Shown here piece by piece: positions 48,701 to 64,000 of a DNA stretch of 64,000 bases (within the stretch, counting starts at the first letter, position 1; each line of letters starts with the position of its first letter). Position numbers and translations under genes: made by a program. Origin of the DNA: Osmia lignaria lignaria (Eukaryota; Arthropoda; Insecta; Hymenoptera; Megachilidae); assembly GCF_051020975.1 (NCBI RefSeq), contig NC_135046.1, positions 744,001-808,000 on the forward strand, in the 5' to 3' direction. Below the pieces are notes generated by a model that saw nothing but the letters and a program-made list of their open reading frames with translations, did not search any database and was not told the origin of the DNA.

Positions 48701-50490
48701 GTACTATATCTATATTCGATATAATGTAATATACTGATTCATTCCCACAGATCACTGTACATTTAATAACAATATCATTAGTACTATATCCACATTAGAT
48801 ATGTAATGAACATTTAATAACAATATCATTATTACCATATCTACATTAGATATAATGTCGTATAGTGATACATTTCAACAGATCAATGTACCTACATTTA
48901 GTACCAATGTCATTATTACCATATCTACACTAGATATAATGTAATATACTGATTCCTTCCAACAGATCAATGTACATTTAATAACAATGTCATTATTACC
49001 ATATCTACACTAGATATAATGTAATATACTTATTCCTTCCAACAGATCAATGTACATTTAATAACAATATCATTATTACCATATCTACATTGGACAAAAT
49101 GTAATATGCTGATACCTTCCCACAGGTCAATGTACATTTAATAACAATATCATTGGTAGTATATCTACATTCGATATAATGTAATATACTGATTCACTCC
49201 GACAGATCAATGTACATTTAATAACAATATCATTAGTACTATATCTACATTAGATATGTAATATACATTTAAAAACAATATCATCATTACCACGTCTACG
49301 TTAGATATAATGTAATATAATGATCCTTTCCCACAGATCAATGTACATTTAATAACAATATCATTAGTACTATATCTATATTCGATATAATGTAATATAC
49401 TGATTCATTCCCACAGATCACTGTACATTTAATAACAATATCATTAGTACTATATCCACATTAGATATGTAATGAACATTTAATAACAATATCATTATTA
49501 CCATATCTACATTAGATATAATGTCGTATAGTGATACATTTCAACAGATCAATGTACCTACATTTAGTACCAATGTCATTATTACCATATCTACACTAGA
49601 TATAATGTAATATACTGATTCCTTCCCACAGACCAATGTACATTTAATAACCGTATCATTATTACCATATCTACATTCGATATAATGTAATGTGCGGATG
49701 CCTACCCACAGATCAATGTACATTTAATAACAATATCATCAGCACCATATCTACATTTGACATAATGTAATATACTGATTCCTTCCCACACATCAATGTA
49801 CATTTAATAACAATATCATTAGTACTGTATCTACATTAGATATGTAGTGTACATTTAATAACAATACCACTATTAACATATCTACATTAGATATAATGTA
49901 ATATACTGATTCCTTCCCACAGATCAATGTACATTTATTAACCACATCATTATTACCATATCTACATTAGATATAATGCAATATACTGATTCTGTCCGAC
50001 AGATCAATGTACATTTAATAACAATATCATTAGTACAATATCTACATTCGATATAATGTAATAGACTTATTCATTCCCACAGATCAATGTACATTTAATA
50101 ACAATATCATTATTACTATATCTACATTCCATATAATGTAATATAACGATTCCTTCCCACACATCAATGTACATTTAATAACAATATCATTGGTACTATA
50201 TCTACATTATATGTAATGTAATATATTGATTCATTCCCACATATCAATGTACCTACGTTTAGTACCAATGTCATTATTACCATATCTACACTAGATATAA
50301 TGTAATATACTGATTCCTTCCCGCAGACCACTGTACATTTAATAACAATATCATTACTACTATATCTACAATAGATATAATGTCATATACAGATTCATTC
50401 TCACAGATCAATGTACATTTAATAACAATATCGTTAGTACTATATCTACATTAAATATGTAATATACTTATTCCTTCCCACAGATCAATG
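45772..50490. repeat. Satellite, partly paralogous to block C
   Basis: 46.3-46.9 kb matches 39.9-40.5 kb at offset 6,377, and 47.9-48.9 kb matches 41.4-42.4 kb at offset 6,478, so this is another, rearranged version of the block C content. A single-base loss 'atcatagtac' is seen near 46,182. No gene is present. Confidence 0.8.
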
Positions 50491-52824
50491 TACATTTAAT
50501 AACAATATCATTAGTACTATATCTACATTAGATATGTCATGTACATTTAATAACAATCTCATTATTACCATATCTATATTAGATATAATGTAATATACTG
50601 ATTCCTTCCAACAGATCAATCTACATTTAATAACAATATCATTATTACCATATCTACATTAGATATAATGTAATATACTGATTCCTTCCCACAGATCAAT
50701 GTACATTTAATCACAATATCATTATTACTATATCTACATTCCATATAATGTAATATAACGGTTCACTCCCACAGATCAATGTACATTTAATAACAATATC
50801 ATTACTACTATATCTACATTAGATATGTAACGTACGCTTAATAACAATATCATTATTACCATATCTACGTTAGATATGTATTGTACACTTGATAACAATA
50901 TCATTATTACCATACCTACATTAGATATAATGTAATATACTGATTCCTTCCCACACATCAATGTACATTTAATAACAATATCATTGGTACCATATCTACA
51001 TTAGATATAATGTAATAGACTTATTCCTTCCCACAGATCAATGTACATTTAATAACAATATCATTGGTACTATATCTACATTATATGTAATGTAATATAT
51101 TGATTCATTCCCACAGATCAATGTACCTACGTTTAGTACCAATGTCATTATTGCCATATCTACACTAGATATAATGTAATATACTGATTCCTTCCCGCAC
51201 ACCAATGTACATTTAATAACAATATCCATACTACTATATCTACATTAGATATAATGTCATATACAGATTCATTCTCACAGATCAATGTACATTTAATAAC
51301 AATATCGTTAGTACTATATCTACATTAAATATGTAATATACTTATTCCTTCCCACAGATCAATGTACATTTAATAACAATATCATTATTACCATACCTAC
51401 ATTAAATATAATGTAATATACTCATCCCTTCCCACAGATCAATATACATTTAATTACAATATCATTATTGCTATATCTACATTAGATATAATGTCATATA
51501 CAGATTCATTCCCACAGATCAATGTACCTTTAATAACAATATCATTAGTACTATATCTACATTCGATATAATGTAATATACTGATTACTACCCACAGATC
51601 AATGTACATATAATAACAATATCATTGGTACTATATCTACATTCTATGTAATGTAATATATTGATTCATTCCCAAAGATCAATGTACCTGCGTTTAGTAC
51701 CAATGTCATTATTATCATATCTACACTAGATCCAATGTAATATACTGAATCATTCAACCAGATCAATGTACATTTAATCAAAATATCATTAATACTATAT
51801 CTACATTTGATATATCGTAATATACTGATTCATTCCCACAGATCAATGTACATTTAATAACAATATCATTAGTACTGTATCTACATTCTATGTAATGTAA
51901 GACATTGATTCATTGCCACAGATCAATGTACCTACATTGAGTACCAATGTCATTATTACCATATCTACACTAGATATAATGTAATATACTGATTCCTTTC
52001 CGCAGACCAATGTACATTTAACAACCATATTATTATTACCATATCTACATTAGATATAATGTCATACGGTGGTACATTCCAACAGATCAATGTACCTACA
52101 CTTAATAACCATATTATTATTACCATATCTACATTAGATATAATGTCATATGGTGGTACATTCCAACAGATCAATGTACCTACATTTAGTACCAATGTCA
52201 TTATTACCATATCAACACTAGATATAATGTAATATACTGATTCCTTCCAACAGATCAATGTACATTTAATAACAATGTCATTATTACCATATGTACACTA
52301 GATATAATGCAATATACTTATTCCTTCCAACAGATCAATGTACATTTAATAACAATATCATTATTACTATATCTACATTAGATATGTAATATACAATTAC
52401 AAACAATATCATTATTACCATATCCACGTTAAATATAATGTAATATACTGATCCCTTCCCACAGATCAATGTACATTTGATCACAATATCATTATTACTA
52501 TATCTACATTCCATATAATGTAATATAACGATTCACTCCCACAGATCAATGTACATTTAATAACAATATCATTACCACTATATCTACATGAGGATATGTA
52601 ACGTACGTTTAATAACAATATCATTATTACCATATCTACGTTAGATATGTATTGTACACTTGATAACAAGATCATTATTACCATATTTACATTAGATATA
52701 ATGTAATATACAGATTCATTCCAACAGATCAATGTACCTTTAATAACAATATCATTAGTACTATATCTACATTTGATATAATGTAATATACTGATTACTA
52801 CCCAAAGATCAATGGACATTTTAT
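50491..52824. repeat. Satellite, mosaic
   Basis: About 50,491-51,523 matches 54,995-56,027 at offset 4,504. The rest is ordinary monomer mosaic, with a pair of 'ggtggtacattcc' units near 52,070 and 52,150 and an irregular reading 'ctacatgaggatatg' near 52,584. No gene is present. Confidence 0.8.
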
Positions 52825-54240
52825 AACAATATCATTGGTACTATATCTACATTCTATGTAATGTAATATATTGATTCATTCCCAAAGATCACTGTACATT
52901 TAATAACAATATCATTAGTACTATATCCACATTAGATATGTAATGAACATTTAATAACAATATCATTATTACCATATCTACATTAGATATAATGTCGTAT
53001 AGTGATACATTTCAACAGATCAATGTACCTACATTTAGTACCAATGTCATTATTACCATATCTACACTAGATATAATGTAATGTACTGATTCCTTCCCAC
53101 AGACCAATGTACATTTAATAACCGTATCATTATTACCATATCTACATTCGATATAATGTGCGGATGCCTTCCCACAGATCAGTGTACATTTAATAACAAT
53201 ATCATGAGTAACATTTCTACATTTGACATTATGTAATATACTGATTCCTTCCCACACATCAATGTACATTTAATAACAATATCATTACTACTATATCTAC
53301 ATTAGATATAATGTCATATACAGATTCATTCTCACAGATCAATGTACATTTAATAACAATATCGTTAGTACGATATCTACATTAAATATGTAATATACTT
53401 ATTCCTTCCCACAGATCAATGTACATTTGATAACAATATCATTAGTACTATATCTACATTCGATATAATGTAATATACTTATTCATTCCCACAGATCGAT
53501 GTACATTTAATAACAATACCATTAGTACTATACCTATATTAGATATGTAATGTACATTTAATACCGATATCATTATTACCATATCTACATTAGATATAAT
53601 GTAATATACTGATCCATTCCGACAGATCAATGTACATTTAATAACAATATCATTACTACTATATCTACATTAGATATGTAACGTACGTTTAATAACTATA
53701 TCATTATTACCATATCTACGTTAGATATGTATTGTACACTTGATAACAATATCATTATTACCATACCTACATTAGATATAATGTAATATACTGATTCCTT
53801 CCCACACATCAATGTACATTTAATAACAATATCATTGGTACCATATCTACATTAGATATAATGTAATATACTTATTCGTTCCCACAGATCAATGTAGATT
53901 TAATAACAATATCATTGGTACTATATCTACATTATATGTAATGTAATATATTGATTCATTCCCACAGATCAATGTACCTACGTTTAGTACCAATGTCATT
54001 ATTACCATATCTACACTAGATATAATGTAATATACTGATTCCTTCCCACAGATCAATGTACATTTATTAACCACATCATTATTACCATATCTACATTAGA
54101 TATAATGCAATATACTGATTCTGCCAGACAGATCAATGTACATTTAATAACAATATCATTAGTACAATATCTACATTCGATATAATGTAATAGACTTATT
54201 CATTCCCACAGATCAATGTACATTTAATAACAATATCATT
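52825..54240. repeat. Satellite block D, first copy
   Basis: About 1.4 kb recurs at 61,154-62,569 at offset 8,329. Both copies share a 5-bp shortened reading 'gatataatgtgcggatgcc' (53,150 and 61,479) and 'aacatttctac' (53,210). A few differences exist, for example 'ctgccagaca' here and 'ctgtccgaca' there. Confidence 0.85.
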
Positions 54241-55429
54241 ATTACTATATCTACATTCCATATAATGTAATATAACGATTCCTTCCCACACATCAATGTA
54301 CATTTAATAACAATATCATTGGTACTATATCTACATTATATGTAATGTAATATATTGATTCATTCCCACATATCAATGTACCTACGTTTAGTACCAATGT
54401 CATTATTACCATATCTACACTAGATATAATGTAATATACTGATTCCTTCCCGCAGACCACTGTACATTTAATAACAATATCATTACTACTATATCTACAA
54501 TAGATATAATGTCATATACAGATTCATTCTCACAGATCAATGTACATTTAATAACAATATCGTTAGTACTATATCTACATTAAATATGTAATATACTCAT
54601 TCCTTCCCACAGATCAATGTACATTTAATAACAATATCATTAGTACTGCATCTACATTAGATATGTAGTGTACATTTAATAACAATACCATTATTACCAT
54701 ATCTACATTAGATATAATGTCGTATAGTGATACATTCCAAGAGATCAACGTACCTACATTTAGTACCAATGTCATTATTACCGTATCTACACTAGATATA
54801 ATGTAATATACTGATTCCTTCCCACAGACCAATGTACATTTAATAACCGTTTCATTATTACCATATCTACATTCGATATAATGTAATGTGCGGATGCCTT
54901 CCCACAGATCAGTGTACATTTAATAACAATATCATCAGTACCATATCTACATTCGATATAATGTAATATACTGATTCATTCCCACAGATCAATGTACATT
55001 TAATAACAATATCATTAGTACTATATCTACATTAGATATGTCATGTACATTTAATAACAATCTCATTATTACCATATCTATATTAGATATAATGTAATAT
55101 ACTGATTCCTTCCAACAGATCAATCTACATTTAACAACAATATCATTATTACCATATCTACATTACATATAATGTAATATTCTGATTCCTTCCCACAGAT
55201 CAATGTACATTTAATCACAATATCATTATTACTATATCTACATTCCATATAATGTAATATAACGCTTCACTCCCACAGATCAATGTACATTTAATAACAA
55301 TATCATTACTACTATATCTTCATTAGATATGTAACGTACGCTTAATAACAATATCATTATTACCATATCTACGTTAGATATGTATTGTACACTTGATAAC
55401 AATATCATTATTACCATACCTACATTAGA
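54241..55429. repeat. Satellite, mosaic
   Basis: Standard 80-bp monomers with 84-bp and 51-bp variants. Its last part (from about 54,995) belongs to the offset-4,504 similarity with 50,491-51,523. No gene is present. Confidence 0.8.
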
Positions 55430-58400
55430 TATAATGTAATATACTGATTCCTTCCCACACATCCATGTACATTTAATAACAATATCATTGGTACCATATC
55501 TACATTAGATATAATGTAATATACTTATTCCTTCCCACAGATCAATGTACATTTAATAACAATATCATTGGTACTATATCTACATTATATGTAATGTAAT
55601 ATATTGATTCATTCCCACAGATCAATGTACCTACGTTTAGTACCAATGTCATTATTGCCATATCTACACTAGATATAATGTAATATACTGATTCCTTCCC
55701 GCACACCAATGTACATTTAATAACAATATCCATACTACTATATCTACATTAGATATAATGTCATATACAGATTCATTCTCACAGATCAATGTACATTTAA
55801 TAACAATATCGTTAGTACTATATCTACATTAAATATGTAATATACTTATTCCTTCCCACAGATCAATGTACATTTAATAACAATATCATTATTACCATAC
55901 CTACATTAAATATAATGTAATATACTCATCCCTTCCCACAGATCAATATACATTTAATTACAATATCATTATTGCTATATCTACATTAGATATAATGTCA
56001 TATACAGATTCATTCCCACAGATCAATGCACATTTAATAACAATATCATTATTACTATATCTACATTAGATATAATGTAATATACAGATTCATTCCCACA
56101 GATCAATGTACCTTTAATAACAATATCATTAGTACTATATCTACATTAGATATAATGTAATATACAGATTCATTCCCACACATCAATGTACCTTTAATAA
56201 CAATATCATTAGTACTATATCTACATTCGATATAATGTAATATACTGATTACTACCCACAGATCAATGTACATTTAATAACAATATCATTGGTACTATAT
56301 CTACATTCTATGTAATGTAATATATTGATTCATTCCCAAAGATCAATGTACCTGCGTTTAGTACCAATGTCATTATTACCATATCTACACTATATACAAA
56401 GTAATATACTGAATCATTCCCACAGATCAATGTACATTTAATCAAAACATCATTAATACTATATCTACATTTGATATATCGTAATATACTGATTCACTCC
56501 CACAGATCAATGTACATTTAATAACAATATCATTAGTACTGTATCTACATTCCATGTAATGTAAGATATTGATTCTTTGCCACAGATCGATGTACCTACA
56601 TTGAGTACCAATGTCATTATTACCATATCTACACTAGATATAATGTAATATACTGATTCCTTTCCGCAGACCAATGTACATTTAATAACCATATTATTAT
56701 TACCATATCTACATTAGATATAATGTCATATGGTGGTACATTCCAACAGATCAATGTACCTACATTTAGTACCAATGTCATTATTACCATATCAACACTA
56801 GATATAATGTAATATACTGATTCCTTCCAACAGATCAATGTACATTTAATAACAATGTCATTATTACCATATCTACACTAGATATAATGTAATATACTTA
56901 TTCCTTCCAACAGATCAATGTACATTTAATAACAATATCATTATTACCATATCTACATTGGACAAAATGTAATATGCTGATACCTTCCCACAGGTCAATG
57001 TACATTTAATAACAATATCATTGGTAGTATATCTACATTCGATATAATGTAATATACTGATTCACTCCGACAGATCAATGTACATTTAATAACAATATCA
57101 TTAGTACTATATCTATATTAGATATGTAATGTACATTTAATACCGATATCATTATTACCATATCTACATTAGATATAATGTAATATACTGATTCATTCCG
57201 ACAGATCAATGTACATTTAATAACAATATCATTAGTACTATATCTACATTTGATAACACGTAATATAGTGATTCATTCCCACAGATCAATGTACAATTAA
57301 TAACAATATCATTAGTACTATATCTACATTCGATATAATGTAATATACTGATTCATTCGCACAGACCACTGTACATTTAATAACAATATCATTGGTCCTA
57401 TATCAACATTAGATATGTAATGAACATTTAATAACAATATCATTATTACCATATCTACATTAGATATAATGTCGTATAGTGATACATTCCAACAGATCAA
57501 CGTACCTACATTTAGTACCAATGTCATTATTACCGTATCTACACTAGATATAATGTAATATACTGATTCCTTCCCACAGACCAATGTACATTTAATAACC
57601 GTTTCATTATTACCATATCTACATTCGATATAATGTAATGTGCGGATGCCTTCCCACAGATCAGTGTACATTTAATAACAATATCATCAGTACCATATCT
57701 ACATTCGATATAATGTAATATACTGATTCATTCCCACAGATCAATGTACATTTAATAACAATATCATTAGTACTATATCTACATTAGATATGTCATGTAC
57801 ATTTAATAACAATCTCATTATTACCATATCTATATTAGATATAATGTAATATACTGATTCCTTCCAACAGATCAATCTACATTTAATAACAATATCATTA
57901 TTACCATATCTACATTAGATATAATGTAATATACTTATTCCTTCCCACAGATCAATGTACATTTAATAACAATATCATTGGTACTATATCTACATTATAT
58001 GTAATGTAATATATTGATTCATTCCCACAGATCAATGTACCTACGTTTAGTACCAATGTCATTATTGCCATATCTACACTAGATATAATGTAATATACTG
58101 ATTCCTTCCCGCACACCAATGTACATTTAATAACAATATCCATACTACTATATCTACATTAGATATAATGTCATATACAGATTCATTCTCACAGATCAAT
58201 GTACATTTAATAACAATATCGTTAGTACTATATCTACATTAAATATGTAATATACTTATTCCTTCCCACAGATCAATGTACATTTAATAACAATACCATT
58301 ATTACCATACCTACATTAAATATAATGTAATATACTCATCCCTTCCCACAGATCAATATACATTTAATTACAATATCATTATTGCTATATCTACATTAGA

Positions 58401-60176
58401 TATAATGTCATATACAGATTCATTCCCACAGATCAATGCACATTTAATAACAATATCATTATTACTATATCTACATTAGATATAATGTAATATACAGATT
58501 CATTCCCACAGATCAATGTACCTTTAATAACAATATCATTAGTACTATATCTACATTCGATATAATGTAATATACTGATGACTACCCACAGATCAATGTA
58601 CATTTAATAACAATATCATTGGTTCTATATCTACATTCTATGTAATGTAATATATTGATTCATTCCCAAAGATCAATGTACCTGCGTTTAGTTCCAATGT
58701 CATTATTACCATATCTACACTATATACAAAGTAATATACTGAATCATTCCCACAGATCAATGTACATTTAATCAAAATATCATTAATACTATATCTACAT
58801 TTGATATATCGTAATATACTGATTCACTCCCACAGATCAATGTACATTTAATAACAATATCATTAGTACTGTATCTACATTCCATGTAATGTAAGATATT
58901 GATTCTTTGCCACAGATCAATGTACCTACATTGAGTACCAATGTCATTATTACCATATCTACACTAGATATAATGTAATATACTGATTCCTTTCCGCAGA
59001 CCAATGTACATTTAATAACCATATTATTATTACCATATCTACATTAGATATAATGTCATATGGTGGTACATTCCAACAGATCAATGTACCTACACTTAAT
59101 AACCATATTATTATTACCATATCTACATTAGATATAATGTCATATGGTGGTACATTCCAACAGACCAATGTACCTACATTTAGTACCAATGTCATTATTA
59201 CCATATCAACACTAGATATAATGTAATATACTGATTCCTTCCAACAGATCAATGTACATTTAATAACAATGTCATTATTACCATATCTACACTAGATATA
59301 ATGTAATATACTTATTCCTTCCAACAGATCAATGTACATTTAATAACAATATCATTATTACCATATCTACATTGGACAAAATGTAATATGCCGATACCTT
59401 CCCACAGGTCAATGTACATTTAATAACAATATCATTGGTAGTATATCTACATTCGATATAATGTAATATACTGATTCACTCCGACAGATCAATGTACATT
59501 TAATAACAATATCATTAGTACTATATCTACATTAGATATGTAATATACATTTAAAAACAATATCATTATTACCATGTCTACGTTAGATATAATGTAATAT
59601 AATGATCCTTTCCCACAGATCAATGTACATTTAATAACAATATCATTAGTACTATATCTATATTCGATATAATGTAATATACTGATTCATTCCCACAGAT
59701 CACTGTACATTTAATAACAATATCATTAGTACTATATCCACATTAGATATGTAATGAACATTTAATAACAATATCATTATTACCATATCTACATTAGATA
59801 TAATGTCGTATAGTGATACATTTCAACAGATCAATGTACCTACATTTAGTACCAATGTCATTATTACCATATCTACACTAGATATAATGTAATATACTGA
59901 TTCCTTCCAACAGATCAATGTAGATTTAATAACAATGTCATTATTACCATATCTACACTAGATATAATGTAATATACTTATTCCTTCCAACAGATCAATG
60001 TACATTTAATAACAATATCATTATTACCATATCTACATTGGACAAAATGTAATATGCTGATACCTTCCCACAGGTCAATGTACATTTAATAACAATATCA
60101 TTGGTAGTATATCTACATTCGATATAATGTAATATACTGATTCATTCCCACAGATCAATGTACATTTAATAACAAT
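55430..60176. repeat. Satellite block C, second copy
   Basis: Second copy of 38,004-42,750, with the same private variants in the same order ('acacatccatg' at 55,457, 'gataacacgtaat' near 57,252, 'gatgactaccc' near 58,578). I saw no difference in the parts compared. It ends where 'attagtac' replaces 'attactac' near 60,181. Confidence 0.85.
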
Positions 60177-61153
60177 ATCATTAGTACTATATCTACATTA
60201 GATATGTAACGTACGCTTAATAACAATATCATTATTACCATATCTACGTTAGATATGTATTGTACACTTGATAACAATATCATTATTACCATACCTACAT
60301 TAGATATAATGTAATATACTGATTCCTTCCCACACATCAATGTACATTTAATAACAATATCATTGGTACCATATCTACATTAGATATAATGTAGTAGACT
60401 TATTCCTTCCCACAGATCAATGTACATTTAATAACAATATCATTGGTACTATATCTACATTATATGTAATGTAATATATTGATTCATTCCCACAGATCAA
60501 TGTACCTACGTTTAGTACCAATGTCATTATTGCCATATCTACACTAGATATAATGTAATATACTGATTCCTTCCCGCACACCAATGTACATTTAATAACA
60601 ATATCCATACTACTATATCTACATTAGATATAATGTCATATACAGATTCATTCTCACAGATCAATGTACATTTAATAACAATATCGTTAGTACTATATCT
60701 ACATTAAATATGTAATATACTTATTCCTTCCCACAGATCAATGTACATTTAATAACAATATCATTATTACCATACCTACATTAAATATAATGTAATATAC
60801 TCATCCCTTCCCACAGATCAATATACATTTAATTACAATATCATTATTGCTATATCTACATTAGATATAATGTCATATACAGATTCATTCCCACAGATCA
60901 ATGCACATTTAATAACAATATCATTATTACTATATCTACATTAGATATAATGTAATATACAGATTCATTCCCACAGATCAATGTACCTTTAATAACAATA
61001 TCATTAGTACTATATCTACATTAGATATAATGTAATATACAGATTCATTCCCACACATCAATGTACCTTTAATAACAATATCATTAGTACTATATCTACA
61101 TTCGATATAATGTAATATACTGATTACTACCCACAGATCAATGTACATTTAAT
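60177..61153. repeat. Satellite resembling the start of block C
   Basis: 60.4-61.15 kb matches 55.5-56.28 kb at offset 4,875, again with the adjacent pair of 'tacctttaataac' monomers. No gene is present. Confidence 0.8.
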
Positions 61154-62569
61154 AACAATATCATTGGTACTATATCTACATTCTATGTAATGTAATATAT
61201 TGATTCATTCCCAAAGATCACTGTACATTTAATAACAATATCATTAGTACTATATCCACATTAGATATGTAATGAACATTTAATAACAATATCATTATTA
61301 CCATATCTACATTAGATATAATGTCGTATAGTGATACATTTCAACAGATCAATGTACCTACATTTAGTACCAATGTCATTATTACCATATCTACACTAGA
61401 TATAATGTAATGTACTGATTCCTTCCCACAGACCAATGTACATTTAATAACCGTATCATTATTACCATATCTACATTCGATATAATGTGCGGATGCCTTC
61501 CCACAGATCAGTGTACATTTAATAACAATATCATCAGTAACATTTCTACATTTGACATTATGTAATATACTGATTCCTTCCCACACATCAATGTACATTT
61601 AATAACAATATCATTACTACTATATCTACATTAGATATAATGTCATATACAGATTCATTCTCACAGATCAATGTACATTTAATAACAATATCGTTAGTAC
61701 GATATCTACATTAAATATGTAATATACTTATTCCTTCCCACAGATCAATGTACATTTGATAACAATATCATTAGTACTATATCTACATTCGATATAATGT
61801 AATATACTTATTCATTCCCACAGATCGATGTACATTTAATAACAATACCATTAGTACTATACCTATATTAGATATGTAATGTACATTTAATACCGATATC
61901 ATTATTACCATATCTACATTAGATATAATGTAATATACTGATCCATTCCGACAGATCAATGTACATTTAATAACAATATCATTACTACTATATCTACATT
62001 AGATATGTAACGTACGTTTAATAACTATATCATTATTACCATATCTACGTTAGATATGTATTGTACACTTGATAACAATATCATTATTACCATACCTACA
62101 TTAGATATAATGTAATATACTGATTCCTTCCCACACATCAATGTACATTTAATAACAATATCATTGGTACCATATCTACATTAGATATAATGTAATATAC
62201 TTATTCGTTCCCACAGATCAATGTAGATTTAATAACAATATCATTGGTACTATATCTACATTATATGTAATGTAATATATTGATTCATTCCCACAGATCA
62301 ATGTACCTACGTTTAGTACCAATGTCATTATTACCATATCTACACTAGATATAATGTAATATACTGATTCCTTCCCACAGATCAATGTACATTTATTAAC
62401 CACATCATTATTACCATATCTACATTAGATATAATGCAATATACTGATTCTGTCCGACAGATCAATGTACATTTAATAACAATATCATTAGTACAATATC
62501 TACATTCGATATAATGTAATAGACTTATTCATTCCCACAGATCAATGTACATTTAATAACAATATCATT
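61154..62569. repeat. Satellite block D, second copy
   Basis: Second copy of 52,825-54,240 with shared short forms. It ends at 62,569, where 'attagtactat' replaces 'attattactat'. Confidence 0.85.
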
Positions 62570-64000
62570 AGTACTATATCTATATTAGATATGTAATGTA
62601 CATTTAATACCGATATCATTATTACCATATCTACATTAGATATAATGTAATATACTGATTCATTCCGACAGATCAATGTACATTTAATAACAATATCATT
62701 ACTACTATATCTACATTAGATATAATGTCATATACAGATTCATTCTCACAGATCAATGTACATTTAATAACAATATCGTTAGTACTATATCTACATTAAA
62801 TATGTAATATACTTATTCCTTCCCACAGATCAATGTACATTTAATAACAATATCCATACTACTATATCTACATTAGATATAATGTCATATACAGATTCAT
62901 TCTCACAGATCAATGTACATTTAATAACAATATCGTTAGTACTATATCTACATTAAATATGTAATATACTTATTCCTTCCCACAGATCAATGTACATTTA
63001 ATAACAATATCATTATTACCATACCTACATTAAATATAATGTAATATACTCATCCCTTCCCACAGATCAATATACATTTAATTACAATATCATTATTGCT
63101 ATATCTACATTAGATATAATGTCATATACAGATTCATTCCCACAGATCAATGCACATTTAATAACAATATCATTATTACTATATCTACATTAGATATAAT
63201 GTAATATACAGATTCATTCCCACAGATCAATGTACCTTTAATAACAATATCATTAGTACTATATCTACATTAGATATAATGTAATATACAGATTCATTCC
63301 CACACATCAATGTACCTTTAATAACAATATCATTAGTACTATATCTACATTCGATATAATGTAATATACTGATTACTACCCACAGATCAATGTACAATTA
63401 ATAACAATATCATTGGTACTATATCTACATTCTATGTAATGTAATATATTGATTCATTCCCAAAGATCAATGTACCTGCGTTTAGTACCAATGTCATTAT
63501 TACCATATCTACACTATATACAAAGTAATATACTGAATCATTCCCACAGATCAATGTACATTTAATCAAAACATCATTAATACTATATCTACATTTGATA
63601 TATCGTAATATACTGATTCACTCCCACAGATCAATGTACATTTAATAACAATATCATTAGTACTGTATCTACATTCCATGTAATGTAAGATATTGATTCT
63701 TTGCCACAGATCGATGTACCTACATTGAGTACCAATGTCATTATTACCATATCTACACTAGATATAATGTAATATACTGATTCCTTTCCGCAGACCAATG
63801 TACATTTAATAACCATATTATTATTACCATATCTACATTAGATATAATGTCATATGGTGGTACATTCCAACAGATCAATGTACCTACATTTAGTACCAAT
63901 GTCATTATTACCATATCAACACTAGATATAATGTAATATACTGATTCCTTCCAACAGATCAATGTACATTTAATAACAATGTCATTATTACCATATCTAC
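62570..64000. repeat. Satellite to the end of the window
   Basis: From about 62,985 the sequence matches 55,861-56,876 at offset 7,124, a third occurrence of the left part of block C. Just before it two copies of a roughly 160-bp piece with 'gtcatatacagattcattctcac' lie close together (62,727 and 62,885). The array runs off the window. Confidence 0.85.

Noticed and set aside
9895..64000. Dozens of minus-strand open frames of 60-115 codons with a recurring peptide pattern in the satellite
   Set aside because: They are translations of the tandem monomer. Frames cycle because 80 is not a multiple of 3, and they have no start context, domain or independent conservation.
9875..64000. Regular repeats of about 80 bp as a CRISPR array
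   Set aside because: The whole unit is repeated without unique spacers, monomers drift gradually, and the context is eukaryotic.

Overview
The window is eukaryotic repeat DNA, most likely from an arthropod and probably an insect. It holds one complete, apparently young Ty3/gypsy-type LTR retrotransposon (563-9874, minus strand) inserted in a long AT-rich tandem satellite that fills everything else (1-562 and 9875-64000). The insect call rests on the style of gag and pol and on the tRNA-Lys primer site. It is an inference, and nothing in the window identifies a species. I found no host gene, tRNA, rRNA, CRISPR array or prokaryotic feature.

Retrotransposon, read on the minus strand. The 5' LTR is 8873-9874, followed by a tRNA-Lys primer-binding site (8851-8868) and a leader without ATG. 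Gag (6067-8208, 713 aa) is proline-rich with a capsid-like core and two zinc knuckles, the second lacking its histidine. A GGGAAAC slip site plus hairpin lies in the gag/pol overlap. Pol (2222-6214) lies in the -1 frame and encodes protease, reverse transcriptase, RNase H, integrase with a GPY module, and a C-terminal tail with four AT-hook motifs spaced exactly 30 residues apart. A 3' untranslated region without env, a short purine-rich tract and the 3' LTR (563-1565) follow. The LTRs appear to differ only in one G-run (8 versus 7), both frames are open, and a 4-bp target duplication (ACTG) flanks the element, so it looks recently inserted and potentially autonomous.

Satellite. The basic monomer is 80 bp and about 75% A+T. 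Variants of 77, 84 and 51 bp are interspersed in fixed arrangements. Monomers are organised into larger duplicated blocks: a 5,418-bp higher-order unit in about 2.2 tandem copies (roughly 13.85-25.75 kb), a 3-kb block repeated at offset 5,875, a 3-kb block at offset 7,751, a 4.75-kb block at offset 17,426, and a 1.4-kb block at offset 8,329. Shared private variants show that these blocks were amplified recently.

The most interesting candidate system is an integrase tail carrying repeated AT-hooks, which bind AT-rich minor groove in other proteins, on an element found inside a 75% A+T satellite. This suggests, but does not prove, tethering to satellite heterochromatin. The second strong signal is a 1,401-nt stretch on the element's sense strand (9609 to 8209) without a single ATG, running from mid-LTR to the gag start, as expected for a scanned leader.
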